From positions 186,001 to 250,000 of the forward strand of contig NZ_CP025016.1 of NCBI RefSeq assembly GCF_002953715.1: 64,000 nt of DNA, read 5' to 3'. The position numbers and the translations under genes are program-made. Below are positions 16,960 to 25,616 of this stretch, one piece after another. The stretch's first letter is position 1. Every line of letters starts with the position of its first letter. Under the pieces are notes generated by a model. That model was not told the DNA's origin, did not search any database, and saw nothing but the letters and a program-made list of their open reading frames with translations. The stretch comes from Rhizobium leguminosarum (GTDB lineage: Bacteria; Pseudomonadota; Alphaproteobacteria; Rhizobiales; Rhizobiaceae).

Positions 16960-16987
16960 CCTCTCTCACCTTTCGCCATCATGCTCC
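16960..16987. repeat. Remnant of a RIME-type palindrome
   Basis: ACCTTTCGCCATCATGCTCC (16968-16987) closely resembles the right arm of the repeat at 9272-9323. The left arm is lost. It separates the diguanylate cyclase from the GDPD-like gene end. Confidence 0.45.
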
Positions 16988-16999
16988 AACGTCCGCCGG

Positions 17000-17863
17000 T
17001 TAATCCGCCATGCGGCGGCGCCAGGCGCGTTCGGTCGCCGGTGCCTCGTCCGTGGTGATCTGATCCGGCTTCAGGGCCATCAGCGTCGAAAAGCCTAGCC
17101 ATTCCTCTTCGCTGAAGCCGGTATCCGGATCCTTCAGGGTGAAGGTCCAGGCATCGACGCGTTTGCCTTCGTCCTGGCAGAGCGCAATCATGTCGAGGCC
17201 TTCATTGGCGGCATCAAGGATCAGCGGCCAGTGGAGATAGATCGTGTCCGGTTCGGTCGGGCCGCGCAGGTCGGCACGCAGTTCCGTCTCGACCGCCTTC
17301 CAGCCGTTGGCCTTTTTGATATCGTAGAGCTTGTCGGTCGGATCGATCCCTCGCAGGAGATGCGGAAGCTTCTCCTTGACCGCGACGATGAGGTCGAGGC
17401 TGCCGCCGCTGACGATCACCGAGGCGGCGATATCTTGGAAATGCGCGGCCAGATGCGCAATGCCCCTGGCGCCGATCGCTTCAAAGTCATCCTTCATGTC
17501 GAATTGCAGCAGCGCGGCCGGGTGGGCCGATTGGAGCATGGCGGCGAGATCCTCGCTCAAGATCAGCGGCCGGTCGCCCTCCTGCATCCTGATAGCGGTG
17601 AGGTCGCCGATGCTCTTCTTGGCGATCGCTCCCTGCCCAGTCGTTTCACCTTCGAGCTCCTCATCGTGCAGCACGACGAAACCGCCGTCGGCGCGGACGC
17701 GCAGATCGAGCTCCATCGAGGCGCCTGCTGCAAATCCCTTCGCCATCACTTCGGCTGAGAACAACGGATCGGCAAACCGCTTGCGCAACCGGTGCCATTT
17801 CAGGCGGGTGCGATGCCCCTCATGTGAAATCTCCAGGCCCTGCGCATCCAGCAATCTTGTCAT
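17000..17863 (-). CDS. Glycerophosphodiester-phosphodiesterase-like protein, variant active site
   Basis: A 287-residue protein with the GDPD-type core ELDLRVRADGGFVVLHDEELEGETTG (about 50-76), giving the metal-binding Glu/Asp and the second His. The first motif is altered: instead of HRG...ENT it reads KWHRLRKRFADPLFS. It may be a diverged phosphodiesterase or have another substrate. ATG 17863 is used, with GGAG about 10 bases upstream; the TTG at 17872 is an alternative. It lies 72 bases after the aminotransferase on the same strand and may be the last gene of that long transcript. Confidence 0.6.
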   Translation of the reverse strand: MTRLLDAQGLEISHEGHRTRLKWHRLRKRFADPLFSAEVMAKGFAAGASMELDLRVRADGGFVVLHDEELEGETTGQGAIAKKSIGDLTAIRMQEGDRPLILSEDLAAMLQSAHPAALLQFDMKDDFEAIGARGIAHLAAHFQDIAASVIVSGGSLDLIVAVKEKLPHLLRGIDPTDKLYDIKKANGWKAVETELRADLRGPTEPDTIYLHWPLILDAANEGLDMIALCQDEGKRVDAWTFTLKDPDTGFSEEEWLGFSTLMALKPDQITTDEAPATERAWRRRMAD

Positions 17864-17935
17864 CTGCACCAAGTCTCCGCGATTGCTACTCTCCTGCCTT
17901 GATGAACCATGATTATCAAGGGCCGAATACGGCTT

Positions 17936-19030
17936 TCATCGACTGTAAGCTGCGGATATTGCCTCCGAAGCGGCTGATATATCCGAGGGATGGCCTGCCT
18001 GCCTGAGGGCGGCGCCATACGCCACGACATTCGACAGCACCGTCTGGAATGCAGCGCGCGGACCCGTGTGGTTCAGCCGCACGAGACGGGCCGGCGCGGT
18101 TCCGACGCCTTCGGTCAGCTCAACCCCGAGCTGCCCGGCAGCTGCGATCAGCGCGGCAGGCGCCAGCGCCTCCGGCACCGGCACGGCCGTCACCAGGTTC
18201 GACGCCTTTACTGCCGGCACCCAGGCTGGGGCTCCGAGTGCGGCAAGCCCCGCTCGCGTCGCCGATGCTGCCAGCGCATGGCGGGCGACGACATTCTCCA
18301 GGCATTCAGCCTCGATGCGGTCGAGCGCCGCCTCCAGCGCGAAGAATTCCAGCGGCGCCGGTGTTCCCGGCAGGCCGCTTCGGCCGCCATCGACCCATGA
18401 CTTCTGATCCGCCAACGACAATATCGAATCGCGCGCGGCGCCATCTCTGAGAATGAGATCCCAGGCGCGGCCGCTGACCGAGAGTGCGGACAGACCGGCC
18501 GGCCCGCCGAGCGCTTTCTGCGGGCCGATCACGGCGATGTCGATGCCGAGATCGTCGACATCGAGCCGGTGGCCACCGACCGAGGCGACCGCATCGACGA
18601 CGGTGACGACGCCGCGAGCCCGGGCAAGCGCCAATATCTCCGGCAGGGGGTTGAGAATGCCGCTCGCGGATTCGGCATGAACCAGCGCGAGCACGTCGAT
18701 CTTCGGACCCGTCTGAAGTGCTTTGGCGACTGCTTCGATCTCGATCGGAAGGCCCGATTCGGCGACAACATCCTCTACTGTCGCGCCACCCCGCCGCAGC
18801 CATTGCCCGAACCAGCCGCCATAGGTGCTGGTGACGATGTTGAGTGCTGTCAGGCCAGGGCGCGCAAGGCTGACCGCCACCGCCTCGAGCGCCACCACCG
18901 CTTCTGCTTGCACCAGCAATATATCGTTGCGGCTGTGCAATATGCCGCCGATCCTGTCGGCGAGGACGGCGTAGCGCTCCGCGGGATAGGAGGGCACTCC
19001 ATGCAGGGGATTCCAACCAAGATCGGGCAT
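17936..19030 (-). CDS. Class V PLP-dependent aminotransferase (alanine-glyoxylate/serine-type)
   Basis: A 364-residue fold-type I PLP enzyme. HAESASGILNPL (about 138) and the following VVDAVASVGG supply the PLP pocket, and the Schiff-base Lys is in GPQKALGG (near 196). C-terminal LVRLNHTGP holds the carboxylate-binding Arg. It is related to alanine-glyoxylate and 2-aminoethylphosphonate aminotransferases. ATG 19030 has an AAGGAAG ribosome site lying inside the end of the upstream ATPase gene. Because it ends an importer operon next to flavin monooxygenases, it may process an imported amino compound, which is inference. Confidence 0.8.
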   Translation of the reverse strand: MPDLGWNPLHGVPSYPAERYAVLADRIGGILHSRNDILLVQAEAVVALEAVAVSLARPGLTALNIVTSTYGGWFGQWLRRGGATVEDVVAESGLPIEIEAVAKALQTGPKIDVLALVHAESASGILNPLPEILALARARGVVTVVDAVASVGGHRLDVDDLGIDIAVIGPQKALGGPAGLSALSVSGRAWDLILRDGAARDSILSLADQKSWVDGGRSGLPGTPAPLEFFALEAALDRIEAECLENVVARHALAASATRAGLAALGAPAWVPAVKASNLVTAVPVPEALAPAALIAAAGQLGVELTEGVGTAPARLVRLNHTGPRAAFQTVLSNVVAYGAALRQAGHPSDISAASEAISAAYSR

Positions 19031-19041
19031 GGATACTTCCT

Positions 19042-19824
19042 TCAGCAAGGATCGGTCACGAGACGAGGGACGGCGGCAACGAGTGCGCGGGCGGCCTCCG
19101 ATTGCGGCGCGGCAACGACCGCCGCTGCCGGGCCGGTCTCGACGATCCGCCCGCCATCCATGACGGCGATGCGGTGGGAGACGGCCCGGACCACGGCAAG
19201 ATCGTGCGAAATGAACAGACAGGCAATGCCCTGTTCTTTCTGCAGATCGACCAGGAGCTCGAGGATCCGGCCGCGCACGGTCACATCGAGCGCCGAGACC
19301 GCCTCGTCGAGCACCAGCAGCGATGGCCGCGTCGCAATCGCCCGCGCAATCGCCACACGCTGCCGCTGGCCGCCGGAGAGTGCCCGCACCGGACGTGCGG
19401 CATGATCTGCGGTGAGGCCGACACGCTCGAGCAGCATGACGATCTCGCCGGGGCGCTGGTTCTTCGCGGCGACGCCGTGGATGCGAAGCGGATCGTCGAG
19501 CACCGTGCTGACGGTCGCCAACGGATTGAAGGCGGCGAGCGGATCCTGAAACACCATCTGCATTCGGGCCCGCCGGCGGCGCAAAGGCGCGCCATTCAGC
19601 GCGAGCCAGTCCTCTCCCTCGAAGCGAATCGAGCCGGCATCGGCAGCAACAAGCCGCAGCAGGATGCGCGATAGCGTCGATTTTCCACTACCGGAGGCGC
19701 CGACGAGACCGAGCGTTTCCCCAGGCGCGATCGTCAGCGATACATTGTCTAGAGCGGCAACCTGGCGGCCCGCAGAAGAAAAACCTTTCGACAGGTTTTC
19801 GATGGAAAGCAGCCTGTCGTTCAT
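19042..19824 (-). CDS. ABC transporter ATP-binding protein (OppF/DppF type)
   Basis: A 260-residue single ATPase domain. Walker A GASGSGKST is near residue 41, signature LSGGQRQRVAIARAIA near 147, and Walker B LLVLDEAVSALD near 167, with Ala in place of Pro of the usual DEPT. It pairs with the ATPase encoded just upstream (4-base overlap), as in oligopeptide/nickel/opine importers. It lacks the C-terminal extension with cysteines seen in many DppF proteins, so it is shorter than usual. Confidence 0.87.
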   Translation of the reverse strand: MNDRLLSIENLSKGFSSAGRQVAALDNVSLTIAPGETLGLVGASGSGKSTLSRILLRLVAADAGSIRFEGEDWLALNGAPLRRRRARMQMVFQDPLAAFNPLATVSTVLDDPLRIHGVAAKNQRPGEIVMLLERVGLTADHAARPVRALSGGQRQRVAIARAIATRPSLLVLDEAVSALDVTVRGRILELLVDLQKEQGIACLFISHDLAVVRAVSHRIAVMDGGRIVETGPAAAVVAAPQSEAARALVAAVPRLVTDPC

Positions 19825-20612
19825 GACGGCACCTCCGCGATCAGCGGCGGCGTCGCGAGATCGCGATGGCTGGCGATGAGGGCGGCGGTATAGTCGCTTT
19901 TCGGCGCAGATAGCACTGAACGGACAAGGCCTGCCTCGACCAGCCTCGCATTGCGGAAAACGGCGATGCGATCGACGAATCCCGAGGCAAGCGCGATGTC
20001 GTGGGTGATGAAGAGCAGCGTCATGCCGTCTTCGAGTACGAGCCCGTCGAGCAGGCCGATGATCTCGGCCTGGACGACGACGTCGAGCGCGCTGGTCGCC
20101 TCGTCGGCAATCAGCAGCGCAGGCCTCGCGGCGATGGCCGCGGCAATCGCCACGCGCTGGCGCTGGCCGCCGGAAAGCTGATGCGGAAAGGCTCGTATCG
20201 CCTTGTCAGGCTGCTGTATCCGCACCCGCCCGAGCAATTCCTCAGCCCTGATATAGGCCTGTTTCCAGCTGAGGCCGAGATGGCGCCTGGCGCCTTCAGC
20301 GATCTGCTCGCCGATCGTCAGGACGGGATTGAGGCTGGAGCCTGGATCCTGGAAAACCAAGCCGAAATCGCGGCCTGGGCGGGGCGGATGGCCAAGGCCG
20401 GGCCAAAGTATCTCGCCGCCGACCTTCGTTCCCTCCGGCAGCAGACCGGCAAGCGCGCGGGCAAGCGTGCTCTTGCCGGAACCGCTTTCGCCGATGATCG
20501 CCAGCCTTTCGCCGGAGGCGATATCAAGATCGATATGGTCGAGCGCGGCTGCACCGCTGCTGCCGCGCCCATAGGTGACCGAAAGCTGTCGCAGGCTGCA
20601 GAAAATACTCAT
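19821..20612 (-). CDS. ABC transporter ATP-binding protein (OppD/DppD type)
   Basis: A 263-residue ATPase. Walker A GESGSGKST is near 40, signature LSGGQRQRVAIAAAIAA near 147, and Walker B LLIADEATSALD near 165. It overlaps both the permease gene before it and the partner ATPase gene after it by 4 bases. Like its partner it carries DEA instead of DEP in Walker B, a paired difference within this importer. It energises the peptide-class importer encoded by 20609-24079. Confidence 0.87.
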   Translation of the reverse strand: MSIFCSLRQLSVTYGRGSSGAAALDHIDLDIASGERLAIIGESGSGKSTLARALAGLLPEGTKVGGEILWPGLGHPPRPGRDFGLVFQDPGSSLNPVLTIGEQIAEGARRHLGLSWKQAYIRAEELLGRVRIQQPDKAIRAFPHQLSGGQRQRVAIAAAIAARPALLIADEATSALDVVVQAEIIGLLDGLVLEDGMTLLFITHDIALASGFVDRIAVFRNARLVEAGLVRSVLSAPKSDYTAALIASHRDLATPPLIAEVPS

Positions 20613-21442
20613 GCCGCCCTCACGCCATCATCGCCGAGCGCCTTGCCCAGACCCTCGCTGAAGAGATGGACGCCGAGCACGGTCACGGCGAGTGCCGCAC
20701 CCGGTATGACCGAGAGATAGGATGCCGAACGCAACACGCTGCGGCCCTCTGCGATCATCGAACCCCAGGTGGCGATATTGGGGTTGCCCAGACCCAGGAA
20801 GGAAAGCGCTGCCTCGGTGAGGATAGCACCGGCGACGATGGTGGCCGAAAGCGCCAGCACCGGCGGCAATGCGTTCGGCAGGATTTCCCGGAGGGCGATC
20901 TCGGCCGGATGCATGCCGATCACCCTTGCCGAGGCAACGTAATCCTGCTCGCGGATCGCCAGCACCTGCGCTCTCGTCAGCCGGGCCGGATCGGCCCAGG
21001 TGCCGAGCGCAATGGCAATGACGACGACAGGCGTCGACACCCCGATGGTGCTGACGAAGGCAAGGGCGAGCAAAAAAGCCGGCACGATCTGGAAGGCGTC
21101 GATCACCCGCATCAGCGCCTCGTCGACGAGCCCGCCGGCAAAACCGGCCGCCATGCCTACGCACAGCCCCAGCACCATGGCCGAAAACGCTGCCGCCAGG
21201 CCGACGGCGAGCGAGGTTCGCGCGCCATAGAGCAGCCCCGCCAGGACGTCGCGGCCGAGACGGTCGGTGCCGAGCGGAAAAGCTGGATCGGCGAATGGCG
21301 TCAGCAGTGCGCGGCCGGCAATTTTCAGCGGATCGCCCGGCGAAATGACGGGTGCGAGCAGCCCGGCCGCAAGCAGGACGAAAAGGATCGCAAGTCCGGC
21401 CGCACCTTCCGGCGTGCGCAGCAGGCGCCGCAGCCAGCTCAT
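20609..21442 (-). CDS. ABC transporter permease (OppC/DppC type)
   Basis: A 277-residue inner-membrane permease. It begins MSWLRRLLRTPEGAAGLAIL, then shows the family motif PLGTDRLGRDVLAGLLYGARTSL and about six TM segments, with the EAA loop VASARVIGMHPAEIALREIL. ATG 21442 overlaps the upstream permease stop (ATGA); an open extension to 21775 is only overlap with that gene. The length is normal for DppC-like proteins. Confidence 0.87.
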   Translation of the reverse strand: MSWLRRLLRTPEGAAGLAILFVLLAAGLLAPVISPGDPLKIAGRALLTPFADPAFPLGTDRLGRDVLAGLLYGARTSLAVGLAAAFSAMVLGLCVGMAAGFAGGLVDEALMRVIDAFQIVPAFLLALAFVSTIGVSTPVVVIAIALGTWADPARLTRAQVLAIREQDYVASARVIGMHPAEIALREILPNALPPVLALSATIVAGAILTEAALSFLGLGNPNIATWGSMIAEGRSVLRSASYLSVIPGAALAVTVLGVHLFSEGLGKALGDDGVRAA

Positions 21443-22428
21443 ACGCCGCCCTCCGAAGCGCCGATGCGCGGGTCGAGCGCGGCATAGACGAGATCGACGA
21501 GGAAATTGACCGAGATGACGAGGACGGCGCTGGTGACGACGATGCCCATCAATAGCGGCGCGTCGCGGCCGTTGACCGCCTCCTGCGCCAGCCGGCCGAA
21601 ACCCGGGATCGCAAAGACGCTCTCGATCACCACGCTGCCGCCGAGCATGGCCGCCGATTGCAGTCCGAGCATGGTGATGAGCGGTAGCAGCGCATTGCGC
21701 GCCACGTGACGCAGCACGATCCGGCTGCGCGACAGCCCCTTGGCCCGGGCGAAGAGCACGAAATCCAGCTTCCACGCCTCGGCCATGCCGCTGCGCATCA
21801 CCCGCAGGAACAAGGCGAGATAGATCAGGGCGAGCGTGCCGACCGGCAGAACCAGATGATCTGATATGTCGAGCGCGCGCGAAAAACCCGTCTTGCCGGA
21901 AGCGATCGTCTCAATGCCGGCGATCGGAAACCAGCGCAGCTTCACCGAGAAAGCGATGCTCAGGACCAGGCCGAGCCAGAAACTCGGAATGGCATAGACG
22001 ATCAGCGAGCCGATCGACAGCAATCGGTCGCGAAAGCTTCCCGGCCGCGCCCCAGCAAGGATGCCGAACGCCGAGCCGAGACCGAAGGAAAGCGCCGTCG
22101 CGCTACCCATCAGGAGCAGCGTATTGGGCAGGCGTTCGGCAATGAGCGCCCCGACCGGCCTGTTGAAGGCGACCGACCAGCCGAGATCGAAGCGTGCGAG
22201 CGAGGAAAGATAGAGCCAGAGACGCGCGAGAACGGACCGGTCGAGACCGTAGCTCTCGCGCAGTGACTGCCTAAGTGCGGCATCGCCGCCGCCGATCGAG
22301 CCGAGATAGGCGTCGACGGCATCGCCCGAGGCGGATTCAAGCAGGAAAAAGGTGAAGATCACCACGATCAGCAGCACCGGAATGCTGCTGATCGCCCTGC
22401 GCCTCAGGAGGATGATTGCACGTCTCAC
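21439..22428 (-). CDS. ABC transporter permease (OppB/DppB type)
   Basis: About 329 residues, starting at GTG 22428 as MRRAIILLRRRAISSIPVLLIVVIFTFFLLESASGD, the classic DppB N-terminus. The EAA loop reads LDFVLFARAKGLSRSRIVLR, and the C-terminal half has the expected TM segments. The frame remains open to 22551 but that would overlap the binding-protein gene by over 80 bases. No strong ribosome site is visible before GTG 22428, so the start is tentative. Confidence 0.83.
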   Translation of the reverse strand: MRRAIILLRRRAISSIPVLLIVVIFTFFLLESASGDAVDAYLGSIGGGDAALRQSLRESYGLDRSVLARLWLYLSSLARFDLGWSVAFNRPVGALIAERLPNTLLLMGSATALSFGLGSAFGILAGARPGSFRDRLLSIGSLIVYAIPSFWLGLVLSIAFSVKLRWFPIAGIETIASGKTGFSRALDISDHLVLPVGTLALIYLALFLRVMRSGMAEAWKLDFVLFARAKGLSRSRIVLRHVARNALLPLITMLGLQSAAMLGGSVVIESVFAIPGFGRLAQEAVNGRDAPLLMGIVVTSAVLVISVNFLVDLVYAALDPRIGASEGGV

Positions 22429-22468
22429 GCCGGAGAGAGCCTCTGAAAGAGAATTGCCGCCGATCCTA

Positions 22469-24079
22469 TCACGATTGCAGCGCGGTATCGCCCCAGTTCG
22501 AAACGGCCCAGCGCGGATTGTCCGCGACGTTGAGCACGGTATCGCGCGCAACGGTGATGAAACCCCATTCCGCGACGTTGATCAGCGGCAGGTCGGCGAC
22601 GACGAGCTGCTGGAACTTGCGGTAGAGATCGGTGCGCGCCGCAGTGTCGACCGTCTCGGAGGCCTGCTTGATGATCTTGTCGAGCTCCGGATTGACGTAG
22701 CCGCCCTGGTTGGAGAAGGGCACACCATCAGGGGTGCCGGACTGGACGAGAATGGTGGTGGAGATCGCCGGATCGCCACGGAAGACCGGCGGACCGACGG
22801 CGAGGTCGAAGTCGTGATCGGTATAGACCGCCTTCTGGTGCGCGGCCGCATCGGCATTGACGATCTCGGCATCGATACCGATGACGGCAAGCGCCTGGCG
22901 AAGGTAATCGCCGAACTGGCGCGTCTCGTTGAAATAGGGCGCGGGACGGAGCTTCAGCGAGAAGCGGTTGCCGTCCGGCCCTTGGCTGTAACCCGCCTTG
23001 TCGAGAATGTCGTTGGCGGCCGCAGTGTCGAACGTGTAGGCCGCGACATCTGATGTATAGAACTGCGGCGCATTCTTCGGCACCGGGCCGGTCGAGGCGG
23101 CGGCGTAACCGAGGAAGATCGTGTCGACCACGAATTTCTTGTCGATCGCCTGGGCGATTGCTTGGCGCACCCTGAGGTCGGCCAGCTCCTTGCGGCGGTG
23201 ATTGATCTCGACGACGAGCTGATAGGTCAAAGCCTCATAACCCTTCGAGATCACCTTGATGCCGGCGACCTTCGAGATGCGGTCGAGATCGGCCAGCGGC
23301 ACTGCCGAGAAGGCGGCAAGCTGGATTTCCTCGGCTTCGAGCGCCGAACCCGCCGCTTCGCGATCGGGCAGCACGCGGAAGACGATCTCGTCGAGTTTCG
23401 GCTGGTCTTTGTCCCAATAATTTTCGTTGCGCGTCAGCCGGTAATATTCGCCCGGCTTGTGTTCGGCGAACTTGAACGGGCCGGTGCCGACGAGCGTGTT
23501 GTTGGCCGGGTTGGTGGCGATATCGGTTCCGTCGAAAATGTGCTTGGCGACGACGCTGGTGACAACAGGCAGTGCGTTGCGGATCAGCTGGAACGGCGTC
23601 GGCTTGGAGAAGCGGAAGATGGCGGTGTAATCGTCGGGCGTATCGACGGCTTCGAGATTGGCCAAGACCAGGCGGCCGAGATTCTGCAGCGGCTTCCAGA
23701 TGTTGAGCGCCGAGAAGGCGACATCGACCGAGGTAAACGGCTTGCCGTCGTGCCAGGTGACGCCATCGCGGAGCTTGAAGGTGACGGAGAGGCCATCGGC
23801 CGAGCCCTCCCAGGAGGTGGCGAGGCGCGGCGTAAGCCCATCCTTGCCATCGAACGACGCTTCGGCGAGCGGCTCGATCACCTTGCTTGCGACGAAAAAG
23901 ACACCGTTCGAGGCGACGATGGCAGGATTGAGGTTCTTCGGCTCGGAATCGGCCGCAACGATCAGCCGGCCGCCGGCAGGAGCAGCTTGCGCGAGCGCCT
24001 GCCGGGCGAGCGCAGTCGAGGCAAGGAGCAGGGCGGTGCCCTTCATCAGCGTACGCCGCGAGATGGATGATACGGTCAT
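22469..24079 (-). CDS. ABC transporter substrate-binding protein, family 5 (peptide/opine/nickel class)
   Basis: A 536-residue exported protein. The N-terminus MTVSSISRRTLMKGTALLLASTALARQALAQ has a twin-arginine-like SRRTLMK motif before the hydrophobic stretch, so Tat export is possible. The mature part follows the DppA/OppA plan: EPKNLNPAIV at the start of lobe 1, the signature LRDGVTWHDGKPFTS near 105, and a second lobe from about 280. Family members bind peptides, opines, nickel chelates or glutathione. It follows a flavin monooxygenase gene by about 120 bases and leads the Opp-type importer genes. Confidence 0.87.
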   Translation of the reverse strand: MTVSSISRRTLMKGTALLLASTALARQALAQAAPAGGRLIVAADSEPKNLNPAIVASNGVFFVASKVIEPLAEASFDGKDGLTPRLATSWEGSADGLSVTFKLRDGVTWHDGKPFTSVDVAFSALNIWKPLQNLGRLVLANLEAVDTPDDYTAIFRFSKPTPFQLIRNALPVVTSVVAKHIFDGTDIATNPANNTLVGTGPFKFAEHKPGEYYRLTRNENYWDKDQPKLDEIVFRVLPDREAAGSALEAEEIQLAAFSAVPLADLDRISKVAGIKVISKGYEALTYQLVVEINHRRKELADLRVRQAIAQAIDKKFVVDTIFLGYAAASTGPVPKNAPQFYTSDVAAYTFDTAAANDILDKAGYSQGPDGNRFSLKLRPAPYFNETRQFGDYLRQALAVIGIDAEIVNADAAAHQKAVYTDHDFDLAVGPPVFRGDPAISTTILVQSGTPDGVPFSNQGGYVNPELDKIIKQASETVDTAARTDLYRKFQQLVVADLPLINVAEWGFITVARDTVLNVADNPRWAVSNWGDTALQS

Positions 24080-24201
24080 GATCCCTCCTGATCGGTAAAA
24101 TTCGAGTGCCCATATTCAGGGCGAAATGCCAATTGTCATAGAGGTTAGATTCGAATGGTCGGGCTGGGCGAGATATTTTTTGTCACCCAGCCATTATTCG
24201 C

Positions 24202-25599
24202 TCAGCAGTTGGCCGCGACACGGGCGGGCGCGGTGAAGAGATTGCGATAAGCGGCACCGGGATGGGGCGCGACGAGCCGCGGTCCCGCTCCCCCGAGTTT
24301 TTCCCGCAGCGTTCCCTTGGCATATTCGGTCTTGTAGACGCCGCGCTTTTGCAGTTCCGGCACCAGCAGATCGACGGCATCCTCGAAGCTCTCGGGTGTC
24401 ACGGCATAGGCAAGGTTGAAGCCGTCGACATCGGTGTCTTCGATCCATTCCTGCATCAGATCGGCGACCGTCTGTGGCGAGCCGACGAAGACAGGGCCGA
24501 ACCCGCCGATGCCGACCCAGTCGGCCATTTCGCGCACCGTCCATTCCTTGGTGGGATCGATGGTGGTGAAAGTCTCGACGGCCGATTGCACCGCATTGGT
24601 ATGGCGGTGCCGCAGCACTTCGTCCGGCCCGAACTGGCCGAAATCGATACCGGTCCAGCCGGAGATCAGTGTCAGCGCGCCCTCGAAGGAGGCGTATTTG
24701 CGGTATTCGTTGAACTTGCGCTGCGCTTCCGCATCCGTTTCGCCGAGGATCACGGTCTGCAGGTTGAAGGCAAGGATTTCGCGTGGGTTGCGGCCGGCGC
24801 GTTCGGCCGCCTCGCGGACATTGGCGACGTAACGCTTCAGCACGGGTTTCGACGGAGAGGCGACGAAGATGCATTCGGCATGGGCGCCGGCGAAATCCTT
24901 GCCGCGGCTGGAAGCGCCGGCCTGGTAGAGCACCGGTGTACGCTGCGGCGAAGGTTCGCTCAAGTGAATGCCCGGCACGTTGAAATGCCTGCCGGAATGG
25001 CGGATCGGATGGACTTTTTCCGGATGGGTGAAGATGCCGGTTTCCCGGTCGCGGACGACCGCGCCGTCATCCCAGCTTCCCTCCCAGAGCTTGTAGCAGA
25101 CCTCGAGATATTCCTCGGCGAGGTCGTAGCGGTCATCATGCTTCGTCTGCGCCGGCTGGCCGATATTGAGCGCGCCGCTGTTGAGATAGGAGGTGACGAT
25201 ATTCCAGCCGACACGGCCTTTGGTCAGATGGTCGAGTGTCGAGATGCGGCGGGCGAAGGTGTAGGGATGCTCGAAGGAGAGCGACGCCGTCAGGCCGAAG
25301 CCGAGATGCTCGGTCTCGTAGGACATGGTGGGGATGAGCTGCAGCGGATCATTGACCGGCACCTGCGCCGAATGGCGAAGTGCGGCGTCGACATTGCCGT
25401 TCAGCACGTCGTAGACGCCGAGCACGTCGGCGATGAACAGCCCATCGAACTTGCCGCGCTCCAGCGTCTTTGCCAGATGCACCCAGTAGTCGAGATCCTT
25501 GTAGGTCCAGGACTTGTCACGCGGATGGCGCCAGAGCCCCGGCGACTGGTGTCCGACGCAATTCATGTCGAAGGCGTTCAGCCTGATTTCGCGGGTCAT
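24202..25599 (-). CDS. LLM-class FMN-dependent monooxygenase (NtaA/SnaA/DszA family)
   Basis: A 465-residue TIM-barrel oxygenase that uses reduced FMN supplied by a separate reductase. Family features include ERGKFDGLFIADVLGVYD near 50, the LTASLSFEHPYTFARRISTLDHLTKGRVGWNIVTS stretch (about 105-140; split motif of the NtaA group), and VLYQAGASSRGKDFA near 225. Relatives cleave nitrilotriacetate, dibenzothiophene sulfone or other C-N/C-S bonds. The ATG has an AAGGAAGAAAGAC leader. It sits between a ribose-class permease and a peptide-class binding protein, linking both importers to the same pathway. No flavin reductase gene is present in the window. Confidence 0.87.
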   Translation of the reverse strand: MTREIRLNAFDMNCVGHQSPGLWRHPRDKSWTYKDLDYWVHLAKTLERGKFDGLFIADVLGVYDVLNGNVDAALRHSAQVPVNDPLQLIPTMSYETEHLGFGLTASLSFEHPYTFARRISTLDHLTKGRVGWNIVTSYLNSGALNIGQPAQTKHDDRYDLAEEYLEVCYKLWEGSWDDGAVVRDRETGIFTHPEKVHPIRHSGRHFNVPGIHLSEPSPQRTPVLYQAGASSRGKDFAGAHAECIFVASPSKPVLKRYVANVREAAERAGRNPREILAFNLQTVILGETDAEAQRKFNEYRKYASFEGALTLISGWTGIDFGQFGPDEVLRHRHTNAVQSAVETFTTIDPTKEWTVREMADWVGIGGFGPVFVGSPQTVADLMQEWIEDTDVDGFNLAYAVTPESFEDAVDLLVPELQKRGVYKTEYAKGTLREKLGGAGPRLVAPHPGAAYRNLFTAPARVAANC

Positions 25600-25616
25600 G
25601 TCTTTCTTCCTTGGAA

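Noticed and set aside
16895..16969. N-terminal extension of the diguanylate cyclase from GTG 16969
   Set aside because: The extra residues derive from a repeat remnant and do not resemble a domain or a clear signal peptide.
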